In this document: positions 25,344-33,604 of the stretch, piece after piece
How the letters are laid out: each line of letters starts with the position of its first letter
How positions within the stretch are numbered: the first letter of the stretch is position 1
Assembly (NCBI GenBank): GCA_963712955.1
Contig: CAVQKF010000004.1
Span: forward strand, 1 to 64,000
Direction of reading: 5' to 3'
DNA length: 64,000 bases
DNA from: DATFVJ01 sp963712955
GTDB taxonomy: Bacteria; Actinomycetota; Actinomycetes; Streptosporangiales; Streptosporangiaceae
The notes under the pieces: generated by a model
Seen by the model: the letters and a program-made list of their open reading frames with translations, nothing else
Database searches by the model: none
Told to the model about the DNA's origin: nothing
Position numbers and translations under genes: made by a program

Positions 25344-27923
25344 TCAGGGTCCGAGGTCCGGTCGGTCCCCGCCGGGGCTGCCAGGGCCGGGCCCGCGCGG
25401 TTTCATCAGCTCCGGGTCGGCGTGGGCCTGCCAGCCGTAACGGCCGGAATGCTCGGCCCGGCGGCGGCGTTCCTCCTCCCGCCTGTCGAGGTCCCGCAGT
25501 TCCCGCCCGGCCTTCGGCGCCTGGTCGGGGTGGCCGGTGGCGACCGCCCTGCCGTACCAGCGGCGTGCCACACCCGGGTTTCCCTGGGCGTGCTCAAGGA
25601 CCCCGAGGTTGACCATCGCCCGTGGCGCCTGGTCGGGGTGGCCGGTGGCGATGGCCCTGCCGTACCAGCGGCGTGCCTCGCCCAGGTTGCCCTGGGCGTG
25701 CTCAAGAACGCCGAGGTTGATCATCGCCCCCGGCGCTGCGTCGGGGTGGCCGGTGGCGATCACCTCGCCGTACCAGCGGCGTGCCTCGCCGGGGCTGCCC
25801 TGCTCGTCCTCGAGGACCCCGAGGTTGAACATTGCCTTCGGTGCCTGGTCGGGGTGGCCGGTGGCGATCGCCTTGCCGTACCGGAGGCGTGCCTCGCCGG
25901 GGTTGCCCTGCTCGTCCTCGAGGACCCCGAGGTCGACCATTGCCTTCGGCCTCTGGTCTGGATGACCGGTGGCGATCGCCTCGGCCCACCAGCGGCGTGC
26001 CTCGCCGGGGCTGCCCTGCTCCTCCTCGAGGACCCCGAGGTCGACCATTGCCTTCGGTGCCTGGTCGGGGTGGCCGGTGGCGATCGCCTCGGCCCACCAG
26101 CGCCGCGCCTCGCCGGGGTTGCCCTGCCGCCTCTCCAGGTTCCCCAGGCTGACCATTGCCTTCGGCGCCTGGTCGGGGTGGCCGGTGCCGGCCGCGTCGG
26201 CCCACCAGCGCCGCGCCTCGCCGGGGTTGCCCTGCTCGTCCTCCAGGTTCCCTAGATTGATCATCGCCTTCGGTGCCTGGTCGGGGTGGCCGGTGCCGGC
26301 CGCGTCCGCCCACCAGCGCCGCGCCTCGCCGGGGTTGCCCTGCCGCCTCCCCAGGCTCCCTAGGTTGAACATCGCCTTCGGCGCCTGGCCGGAGTGGCCG
26401 GTGGCGATCGCCTCGGCCCACCAGCGGCGCGCCTCGCCGGGGTTGCCCTGCTCGTCCTCCAGGACCCCGAGGTTGACCATCGCCGCAGGGGCCACGTCAG
26501 AGTGACCGGTGGTGACAACCTTTTGGTACCAGCGCCGTGCCGCGTTGACGTCACCGGTTTGTGCGAGCCATTCGGCGATCCGGTGCAGGGCCGCGGGCTC
26601 GACCGGGGTGTCGTCGTGGCCGATGAGCCTGCGAGCATGCGGGTACGCGCCTCGGTCCAGGGCGGCATAGCCGATGTCACGACGCTGGTCGCCACTCAGC
26701 AAGCGGTCCGCATACGTCCACAGCGCATCACCGACCGGCCAGGCCCCGGGCTGGCCCGTGTCGTCGGCGACGACAGCGAGCATTGGGTGGGGGCTGTACC
26801 GCACACCGCCACAGACTTCTTCCAGGTCCACCAGCTTCGGACGGGCTCGGGTGGCCCTGGCGGTGGCCCAGGTGAGGGCGCGTTCGAAGCTGGCGGTGGA
26901 CACGGGCGCATCATGGTCGTGCCCGGCGGCGTCGCGCCGGTAGGCGGCCTGCAGAGCGCGCAGCGCGGGGCGGGTGAGGAGGGCCGGCATGGCGACGCGA
27001 TACCAGTCGGTGACCGCGTGCACCAGCGCGACCTGGTCAGCGGATTCCTCGGCGCGTCCGGAAATGAGGGCATCCTGGATCTGGTCGGGGGCGACCATCA
27101 GCCGTCCCATCAGCAGTTCGCCGCCACTGTCGAGGACCGGCCGCAAGACGGCGTAGACCTCGTCGCCGCGTACCGCGTCCCGTTCCTGGTCGCTGATCGC
27201 GCCGACGGCGACGCGGACGGCCTTTTCCTCCGGCAGCAGCGCCACATGCCCGGGTGCACGGAAGCTGTCGAGGTGCTTGTCGTGCACGGTGGCCAGGATC
27301 CACATCCCGGCGGGCAGGTCATCGAGCAGCGCCCGGTCGAGCTGCCCGAGCTGACTGGGAGTAAGGTCGTCCAGCCACAGCACGGCACCCGGGCCTGCCG
27401 CCGCCCATCGGCGGGCCTGCGCCACCAGCTGCGCCACCGTGAGCCGTGGGTCGCTGGCGAAGACCAGCATGTGGTGGTCGGCGAGGTAGGCCCGGGCGGC
27501 CCGGGCGAGAGCGCTGGTCGCTCCGGCCAGGCGCGGGCCCGCCACCACGACCAGGCGGCGCCCCCCGTCGCGCAGCGCGCGCGCCAATGCCTCGTCGACG
27601 TCGCGTTCGATGTAGGCGGAGTCGCCGCCGTGAGCGCCGAACCTGGATGGGTGCACCCCGAGCTGGCGGGGCGTTACCTGCCCGGCCGGCAGCGGGTGGC
27701 CCTTCACGTCGACCAGGTCGCGCCGCAGAATCGGGTGCGGCTGGCTGGCGGCGGCCATTCGCCGGTTGGCCACCACTGTCGCCGCCGCGCACGCCAGGGC
27801 GGCAGCGAACCATAGCCAGCTCCAGACGCCGTTGCTCAGCAACTGATTGGTCGTGATCCCGACCACCATCGCCGCCGCGGTGGCGGAGCCACCCAGCAAT
27901 ACCACCCGCCGCCGGTTCACCAT
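25344..27923 (-). CDS. membrane-anchored TPR protein with NTPase-like domain
   Basis: 859 residues from ATG 27,923 (GGAG upstream). Two N-terminal membrane segments (VVLLGGSATAAAMVVGITT and WLWFAAALACAAATVVANR). A P-loop-like region follows at about residues 120-300: VVVAGPRLAGATSALARAA has Ala where Walker A normally has Lys, while the Walker B-like AVLWLDDL is present. From about residue 490, nine almost identical 36-residue TPR units (consensus HPDQAPKAMVNLGVLEDEQG, then NPGEARRWWAEAIATG) plus flanking partial ones. The tail is charged. It probably forms a membrane-tethered protein-interaction platform. The near-identity of repeats at DNA level (108-bp units) shows recent expansion. Confidence 0.8.
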   Translation of the reverse strand: MVNRRRVVLLGGSATAAAMVVGITTNQLLSNGVWSWLWFAAALACAAATVVANRRMAAASQPHPILRRDLVDVKGHPLPAGQVTPRQLGVHPSRFGAHGGDSAYIERDVDEALARALRDGGRRLVVVAGPRLAGATSALARAARAYLADHHMLVFASDPRLTVAQLVAQARRWAAAGPGAVLWLDDLTPSQLGQLDRALLDDLPAGMWILATVHDKHLDSFRAPGHVALLPEEKAVRVAVGAISDQERDAVRGDEVYAVLRPVLDSGGELLMGRLMVAPDQIQDALISGRAEESADQVALVHAVTDWYRVAMPALLTRPALRALQAAYRRDAAGHDHDAPVSTASFERALTWATARATRARPKLVDLEEVCGGVRYSPHPMLAVVADDTGQPGAWPVGDALWTYADRLLSGDQRRDIGYAALDRGAYPHARRLIGHDDTPVEPAALHRIAEWLAQTGDVNAARRWYQKVVTTGHSDVAPAAMVNLGVLEDEQGNPGEARRWWAEAIATGHSGQAPKAMFNLGSLGRRQGNPGEARRWWADAAGTGHPDQAPKAMINLGNLEDEQGNPGEARRWWADAAGTGHPDQAPKAMVSLGNLERRQGNPGEARRWWAEAIATGHPDQAPKAMVDLGVLEEEQGSPGEARRWWAEAIATGHPDQRPKAMVDLGVLEDEQGNPGEARLRYGKAIATGHPDQAPKAMFNLGVLEDEQGSPGEARRWYGEVIATGHPDAAPGAMINLGVLEHAQGNLGEARRWYGRAIATGHPDQAPRAMVNLGVLEHAQGNPGVARRWYGRAVATGHPDQAPKAGRELRDLDRREEERRRRAEHSGRYGWQAHADPELMKPRGPGPGSPGGDRPDLGP

Positions 27924-28391
27924 GTCGGCTCCGGAAATGTGCTGCACTCTAGCCGGTCAATAGCAGCCCGTCGCCCCTCAACCGGCGTCCACGATCCGAC
28001 CAGATTCTCCTGCGACCATTCTTGCCGCACTCAACCCCCCCGGCGGGACCACCCTCGTTCCACCCTCGTCTGGGACAGTCAACCCCCACGAACCCGGATC
28101 ACGCACGCACGACACGTAACTGAACGCTACCGGCACTCATAGCGCCTCGTGACGCTTTCGCAAGTTGAGGCGTGCGATGGCCAAAGGCGGAGCAGACGTG
28201 CCGTGACCGTGACACGCTCGCACCGCCGTTCGGGATAGATCCGGGTGTCGCTACGGCGGCGCGGATGTGGCAGACCATTGGCGGTATTTAAAGGTACTTT
28301 CGGAGGGGTCCAGTAGGGACCTTTGGCGCTTTCCGCCCGAATACACCTCATGGATGCTCCGATCACCGACCAGGTACGTGAGGAGAATTAC
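27924..28391. other. divergent promoter region between TPR gene and acetate transporter
   Basis: 468 bases without a supported gene. The palindrome GGTCC-AGTAG-GGACC at 28,307-28,321 lies 71 bases above the transporter start and could be an operator. The transporter ribosome site AGGAG is at 28,381-28,385. Confidence 0.45.
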
Positions 28392-29036
28392 ATGGCTACC
28401 ATCGAGCAACCTATCGGCGCGGCAGCCGAGCCAGTCAGGCAGAAGGCAGCGGTCGTTGCCGGGGAACCCACATGGGGGAACTCGGCGCCGCTTGCGCTTG
28501 CCGGGTTCGGGGTGACTACGTTCATGCTCAGCATGATCTACACTGGCATAATCCCGGCGGCGACCACACCGGTGGTGTTCGGCGTCGCGCTCATGTTCGG
28601 GGGGCTGACCCAGCTGATCGCCGGGCTGATCCAGCTGCGTACGGGGAACGTTTTCGGCGGGGTGCTGTTCTCAGGTTTCGGCGCCTTCTGGCTGTCCCTG
28701 TTCGCCATCGCCGAGTTCTTCCTGAAGGACGTGCCAGCGGCCCAGGCCGGCCACGCGACCGGCTTGTTCCTGTACGCCTTCGGCATCTTCGCCTTCATGA
28801 TGTTCGTGGCGTCGTTCCGTACCAACGTCGTGGTGGTCGTGGCGCTCGCGTTGCTGACCGCCGCCTTGTTCGTGCTTGGCGCCGCCGACTACACGGCGAC
28901 CTCCGGGCTTACCAAGACCGGCGGGTGGATCGGCCTGGTGCTGGCTGCGATGGCCCTGTACCTGTCCCTGGCCGAGGTGTGCCAGGCAACCTACGGCCGG
29001 GAGGTTCTTCCGGTCGGACATCTGGCAAAGCACTAA
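28392..29036 (+). CDS. acetate uptake transporter, GPR1/FUN34/YaaH (SatP) family
   Basis: 214 residues from ATG 28,392 (AGGAG six bases upstream). Six membrane segments. The family signature NSAPLALAGFGVTTFMLSM corresponds to NPxPLGLxGFxxTT. Later blocks are FGGLTQLIAGLIQLRTGNVF, SGFGAFWLSLFAIAEFF and GLFLYAFGIFAFMMFVASF. These hexameric channels/symporters move acetate, succinate or related short acids across the inner membrane. It is followed after 38 bases by an acyl-CoA synthetase, so the pair takes up and activates short-chain acids. Confidence 0.92.
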   Translation: MATIEQPIGAAAEPVRQKAAVVAGEPTWGNSAPLALAGFGVTTFMLSMIYTGIIPAATTPVVFGVALMFGGLTQLIAGLIQLRTGNVFGGVLFSGFGAFWLSLFAIAEFFLKDVPAAQAGHATGLFLYAFGIFAFMMFVASFRTNVVVVVALALLTAALFVLGAADYTATSGLTKTGGWIGLVLAAMALYLSLAEVCQATYGREVLPVGHLAKH

Positions 29037-29074
29037 TTGCCGGGCCATGCTCCGGCGGTGAAGGGAGCTTCGTT

Positions 29075-30952
29075 ATGGGGAGGTATGCGGAAGCGTTCCG
29101 CCGGAGCCTGGCCGACCCCGGGGGGTTCTGGGGTGAGGCCGCCAAGTCGATCGACTGGTACCGGGAGCCCACGGTCGTCCTGGACAGCTCGAATGCGCCG
29201 TTCTACCGCTGGTTTCCCGACGGCGAGCTGAACACGTGCTTCAACGCGGTGGACCGCCATGTGCGCGACGGCCGCGCCGACCAGGCCGCGGTGATCTACG
29301 ACAGCCCCGTGACCGGCACTGGCCGCACCCTGACCTACCGGGAGCTGCGCGGCGAGGTCGCCCTTTTCGCCGGCGTGCTGCGCGGCCTCGATGTGTCCGC
29401 GGGCGATCGCGTGATCATCTACATGCCGATGGTTCCCGAGGCCGTGGTGGCGATGCTGGCCTGCGCGCGGATCGGCGCCGTGCATTCCGTTGTGTTCGGC
29501 GGCTTCGCCGCGCACGAGCTTGCGGTGCGCATCGAGGACGCCACCCCCAAGGTGGTCGTCTCGGCCTCCTGCGGCATCGAGGTCAGCCGCATCCTGGAGT
29601 ACAAGCCGATCCTGGACAGGGCGATCGAGCTATCCGGCCACAAGCCCGACCGGTGCGTGATCCTGCAGCGTCCGCAGGCGCGGGCGGCGTTGACCGCAGG
29701 CCGTGACCTGGACTGGGCACGGGCTGTGGCCGACGCGCAGCCCGCCGACTGTGTCCCGGTGATGTCCACCGACCCGCTGTACATCCTGTACACCTCCGGG
29801 ACCACCGGCAAGCCCAAGGGCACCGTCCGGGACAACGGGGGTCACGCGGTCGCCCTGCGCTGGAGCATGGAATACGTCTACGACACACAGCCCGGCGATG
29901 TGTACTGGGCTGCCTCCGACATCGGCTGGGTGGTCGGCCACTCCTACATCGTCTACGCCCCGCTACTCGCCGGATGCAGCACGGTGCTCTACGAGGGGAA
30001 GCCGGTCGGCACACCGGACGCGGGGGCGTTCTGGCGCGTGATCGCCGAGCACCGGGTCAAAACACTGTTCACCGCCCCGACCGCGTTCCGCGCGGTGAAG
30101 AAGGAGGACCCTTCAGGCGCGCTCGTGCGCAATTACGACATGTCCAGCCTGAAATACCTGTTCCTGGCCGGTGAGCGCCTCGACCCGGAAACCTACCGGT
30201 GGGCGGGTGAGCTGCTCGGCATACCTGTGATTGACCACTGGTGGCAGACCGAGACCGGCTGGGCGATCGCCGCCAACCCAATGGGGCTTGAACCCATGAC
30301 CACAAAGGCGGGCTCACCCACAGTGCCGTTGCCCGGCTACGACGTGCACATCGTCGACCCGATGGGCAAGGAGATGCTGACCGGCGCCAGCGGGGAGTTC
30401 GTGCTCCGGCTGCCGCTTCCCCCCGGCTGTCTGCCCACGCTGTGGGGCGACGACCAGCGGTTCGTCGACGCCTACCTGGCCCGTTATCCCGGCGCCTACC
30501 TCACAGGAGACGGAGGGTACGCCGACCAGGACGGGTACCTGTTCGTCATGGGCCGCACCGACGACGTGATCAACGTGGCCGGTCACCGCATGTCCACCGG
30601 GGAGATAGAAGCGGTACTCGCCAGTCACCCCGCCGTCGCCGAATGCGCCGTGATCGGGGTCAACGACCAGCTCAAGGGACAGGTTCCGCGGGGGCTCGTG
30701 GTGCTCAAGGCCGGCAGCGATGCGGATCCCGCCAGCCTCGGCGCGGAGCTTGTCCAGCTCGTCCGCGACCAGATCGGCGCCGTCGCCTCGCTGCGCCGGG
30801 TGGATATCGTGGCCGCTCTCCCCAAGACCCGCTCGGGCAAGATCCTGCGCAAGACCATGCGCGGCATCGCGGAAGGGGCCGACGAGCCAATTCCGTCCAC
30901 AATCGAAGACCCCGCCGCGCTTGAGGCCCTACGCCCCATCCTGCGTCGCTGA
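29075..30952 (+). CDS. prpE: propionyl/acetyl-CoA synthetase (PrpE-like)
   Basis: 625 residues from ATG 29,075 (AAGGGAG upstream). Activates a short-chain acid with ATP and CoA via an acyl-adenylate. Motifs: YILYTSGTTGKPKGTVRD (AMP-binding P-loop), WWQTETGWAIAANPMG, YLTGDGGYADQDGYLFVMGR with DDVINVAGHRMSTGEIE, and the catalytic Lys in PKTRSGKILRKTMR. The N-terminal FWGEAAKSIDWYREPTVVLD and RILEYKPILDRAIELSGHKP are closer to propionate-CoA ligases (PrpE/ACSS3) than to AcsA, so propionate is a good candidate, although acetate cannot be excluded. An acetylation-sensitive Lys is expected in the SGK motif. Operon with the upstream transporter. Confidence 0.9.
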   Translation: MGRYAEAFRRSLADPGGFWGEAAKSIDWYREPTVVLDSSNAPFYRWFPDGELNTCFNAVDRHVRDGRADQAAVIYDSPVTGTGRTLTYRELRGEVALFAGVLRGLDVSAGDRVIIYMPMVPEAVVAMLACARIGAVHSVVFGGFAAHELAVRIEDATPKVVVSASCGIEVSRILEYKPILDRAIELSGHKPDRCVILQRPQARAALTAGRDLDWARAVADAQPADCVPVMSTDPLYILYTSGTTGKPKGTVRDNGGHAVALRWSMEYVYDTQPGDVYWAASDIGWVVGHSYIVYAPLLAGCSTVLYEGKPVGTPDAGAFWRVIAEHRVKTLFTAPTAFRAVKKEDPSGALVRNYDMSSLKYLFLAGERLDPETYRWAGELLGIPVIDHWWQTETGWAIAANPMGLEPMTTKAGSPTVPLPGYDVHIVDPMGKEMLTGASGEFVLRLPLPPGCLPTLWGDDQRFVDAYLARYPGAYLTGDGGYADQDGYLFVMGRTDDVINVAGHRMSTGEIEAVLASHPAVAECAVIGVNDQLKGQVPRGLVVLKAGSDADPASLGAELVQLVRDQIGAVASLRRVDIVAALPKTRSGKILRKTMRGIAEGADEPIPSTIEDPAALEALRPILRR

Positions 30953-30958
30953 CCGGAC

Positions 30959-31019
30959 GGGATGTGGCTGACAGGGCGGATGTGGCTGACAGGGCGGGAT
31001 GTGGCTGACAGGGCGGGAT
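30959..31019. repeat. tandem repeat, about three copies of an 18-20 base unit
   Basis: GATGTGGCTGACAGGGCGG occurs three times in a row with one-base length differences, starting seven bases after the prpE stop. It lies directly upstream of dispersed-element copy 2. Confidence 0.85.
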
Positions 31020-31026
31020 AACGACG

Positions 31027-31220
31027 AGACCAGCCCACCGGGCCGGCGCCCGCAGGCCGGCAACACAACTTCCCCCCCGAAAACGTCACGGAAAACGGAC
31101 ATTCCGCCCGCAGGGGCGACGTTTTCGGGGGGGAAGACGCACCAACCCGCCCGGACGCCACCCGTTCACGGTCAGCGTCCCGCACGCCCGGATCACCGGC
31201 CGGGTCCGACGATCTTGACC
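31027..31220 (-). repeat. dispersed element, copy 2 (inverted relative to copy 1)
   Basis: Core 31,069-31,136 has the same perfect 19-bp arms and 68-base length as copy 1, with the 30-base centre nearly identical when reversed. Flanks also match: the left 42 bases match the right flank of copy 1, and the right 75-85 bases (around GTTCACGGTCAGCG and GCCCGGATCACCGGCCGGGT) match the left flank of copy 1. It lies between prpE and glgX. Confidence 0.85.
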
Positions 31221-31426
31221 GACAGTGCGGAATCCGGTCAGGCGTGGCCTGGGATGGGTGGAATGGCCGTCTTGGCGTGTTAGCGTGCGGCTGGCCCCGT
31301 TCCGATGAGAGATCGCCGCGGCGCCGGAGCGCGGATGAGCTGCGCTGGTCCGCAGGGGGACGGTGTGATCTTGGTAGCGGCGGGAATCGTGATGTGGCGT
31401 GCCGGCAACGGGATGGGACGGGAACT

Positions 31427-33604
31427 GTGACAGAGAATGCGGCCATCTGGCCGGGAAGTAGCTATCCGCTTGGAGCGGGCTACGACGGTGCAGGGACCAA
31501 TTTCGCGCTGTTCTCTGAGGCGGCGGAACAGGTCGAGCTCTGCCTCTTCGATGACGACGGCACTGAAACCAGGCTCGCGTTGCGTGAGGTTGACGGGTTT
31601 ATCTGGCACGGCTACCTGCCGGGCGTAAGCCCGGGCCAGCGCTACGGATACCGGGTCCACGGACCTTATGACCCGGCTGCCGGGCACCGCTGCAACCCGG
31701 CCAAGCTGCTGCTCGATCCGTACGCGAAGGCGGTCGAGGGAAGCGTCCGCTGGGATCCGGCGGTGTTCTCCTACCCGTTCGGGCAGCCTGACGAGCGCAA
31801 CGACGCGGACTCCGCGCCGTACGTCCCGCGTTCCATCGTGGTGAATCCCTACTTCAACTGGGACGTCGACCGGCCGCCCCGGACCCCGTACCACGAGACC
31901 GTGATCTACGAAGCTCATGTGCGCGGTCTCACCAAACTGCATCCAGGGATCCCGGAGGCAGAGCGCGGGACCTACCTGGGCCTGGCGCACCCCGCGGCCA
32001 TCGGGCACCTCCAAGGGCTGGGCGTCACGGCGGTCGAGCTTATGCCCGTGCACCAGTTCGTCACCGACAGCTTCCTTGCCGAACGCGGGCTGCGGAACTA
32101 CTGGGGCTACAACAGCATCGGGTTCTTCGCGCCGCACAACGGTTACTCCTCAAGCGGTATGCGCGGCGAGCAGGTGCAGGAGTTCAAGTCCATGGTCAGG
32201 ACGCTGCACGAGGCCCGGATCGAGGTGATCCTCGACGTCGTCTATAACCACACCGCCGAGGGCAACCACCTTGGGCCGACGCTGTCGCTGCGTGGCATCG
32301 ACAACCAGGCGTACTACCGGCTGCTTGGGGATGATCTGCGTTATTACATGGATACGACCGGTACGGGGAACAGCTTGTTTATGCGTCACCCGCACGTGCT
32401 GCAGATGATCATGGATTCACTACGGTACTGGGTGACGGAGATGCACGTGGACGGGTTCAGGTTCGACCTCGCCGCAACACTGGCGCGTCAGTTCCACGAG
32501 GTGGACCGGCTGTCTGCGTTCTTCGACATGGTCCAGCAGGATCCGGTGGTGTCGCAGGTCAAGCTCATCGCCGAGCCATGGGACGTCGGCCCGGGCGGAT
32601 ACCAGGTCGGGAACTTCCCGCCGCTTTGGACCGAATGGAACGGCAAGTACCGCGACACCGTACGCGATTTCTGGCGGGGCGAGCCGGCCAAACTGCCCGA
32701 GTTCGCATCCCGCCTCACTGGCTCAAGCGACCTCTACCAGAACGACGGCCGCCGCCCGGTGGCGTCGATCAACTTTGTCACCTGCCATGACGGCTTCACC
32801 GCGGCGGACCTGGTCTCCTACGATCACAAGCACAACGACGCCAACGGTGAGGGTGGCCTGGACGGCAGCGACGACAACCGGTCCTGGAACTGCGGCATCG
32901 AAGGCCCGGCCGGCGACCCCGGCATCGTGGCGCTGCGCGAGCGGCAGAAACGCAACTTCCTCACCACGCTGTTCCTGTCGCAGGGAGTCCCGATGCTGCT
33001 CGCGGGCGATGAGATCGGCGGCACCCAGCAGGGGAACAACAACGCCTACTGCCAGGACAACGAGATCTCCTGGCTGGACTGGTCGCAGGCCGGGAAGTAC
33101 TCCGCCGCGCGCGCAGACGCGGCGGGACGCGCCGGAGGCGAGCAGAGGAGGGACCAGGCGCTGCATGGGTTCGCCGAGAAGCTTATCCGGCTGCGCGCCG
33201 ACCATCCCGTGTTCCGCCGCCACCGATTCTTCCGCGGGATTGAGATCCGCGGCCTGCATGATCAACTCGGGGACATCGCATGGTTCACCCCAGCCGGCGA
33301 GGAGATGACCGATGACGACTGGGAGGCGGGTTTCGCCAAGTCGCTCACCGTCTTCCTGAACGGTGACGCGATCGTCGAACCGGACCCCCGGGGCGAGCGA
33401 ATCCGCGACGATTCGTTCCTTCTGCTCTTTAACGCCAGCGAGCAGGATCTGGAGTTCACCATCCCGCCGCCGCGTTACGGCGAGGCGTGGGGGAAAGTAC
33501 TCGACACGGCGGAGCCATTGAGCTCGTGGGAGCACATGGCTGTCAAGGCCGGCGACGCGGTCGCCCTGTCCAACCGCTCCGCACAGGTGCTTCGCCGTGA
33601 CTGA
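31427..33604 (+). CDS. glgX: glycogen debranching enzyme (GlgX/TreX)
   Basis: 725 residues from GTG 31,427. A GH13 isoamylase-type enzyme hydrolysing alpha-1,6 branches of glycogen in the cytoplasm. An N-terminal CBM48-like domain (YPLGAGYDGAGTNFALFSEA) is followed by the barrel: NYWGYNSIGFFAPHNGYSS, LDVVYNHTAEGNHLGPTLS, nucleophile Asp in DGFRFDLAA, acid Glu in LIAEPWDVGPGGYQVGNFPP, and the third Asp in CHDGFTAADLVSYDHKHN. The length is normal. The stop overlaps treY by 8 bases, so glgX-treY-treZ is one translationally coupled operon turning glycogen into trehalose. Confidence 0.97.
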   Translation: MTENAAIWPGSSYPLGAGYDGAGTNFALFSEAAEQVELCLFDDDGTETRLALREVDGFIWHGYLPGVSPGQRYGYRVHGPYDPAAGHRCNPAKLLLDPYAKAVEGSVRWDPAVFSYPFGQPDERNDADSAPYVPRSIVVNPYFNWDVDRPPRTPYHETVIYEAHVRGLTKLHPGIPEAERGTYLGLAHPAAIGHLQGLGVTAVELMPVHQFVTDSFLAERGLRNYWGYNSIGFFAPHNGYSSSGMRGEQVQEFKSMVRTLHEARIEVILDVVYNHTAEGNHLGPTLSLRGIDNQAYYRLLGDDLRYYMDTTGTGNSLFMRHPHVLQMIMDSLRYWVTEMHVDGFRFDLAATLARQFHEVDRLSAFFDMVQQDPVVSQVKLIAEPWDVGPGGYQVGNFPPLWTEWNGKYRDTVRDFWRGEPAKLPEFASRLTGSSDLYQNDGRRPVASINFVTCHDGFTAADLVSYDHKHNDANGEGGLDGSDDNRSWNCGIEGPAGDPGIVALRERQKRNFLTTLFLSQGVPMLLAGDEIGGTQQGNNNAYCQDNEISWLDWSQAGKYSAARADAAGRAGGEQRRDQALHGFAEKLIRLRADHPVFRRHRFFRGIEIRGLHDQLGDIAWFTPAGEEMTDDDWEAGFAKSLTVFLNGDAIVEPDPRGERIRDDSFLLLFNASEQDLEFTIPPPRYGEAWGKVLDTAEPLSSWEHMAVKAGDAVALSNRSAQVLRRD

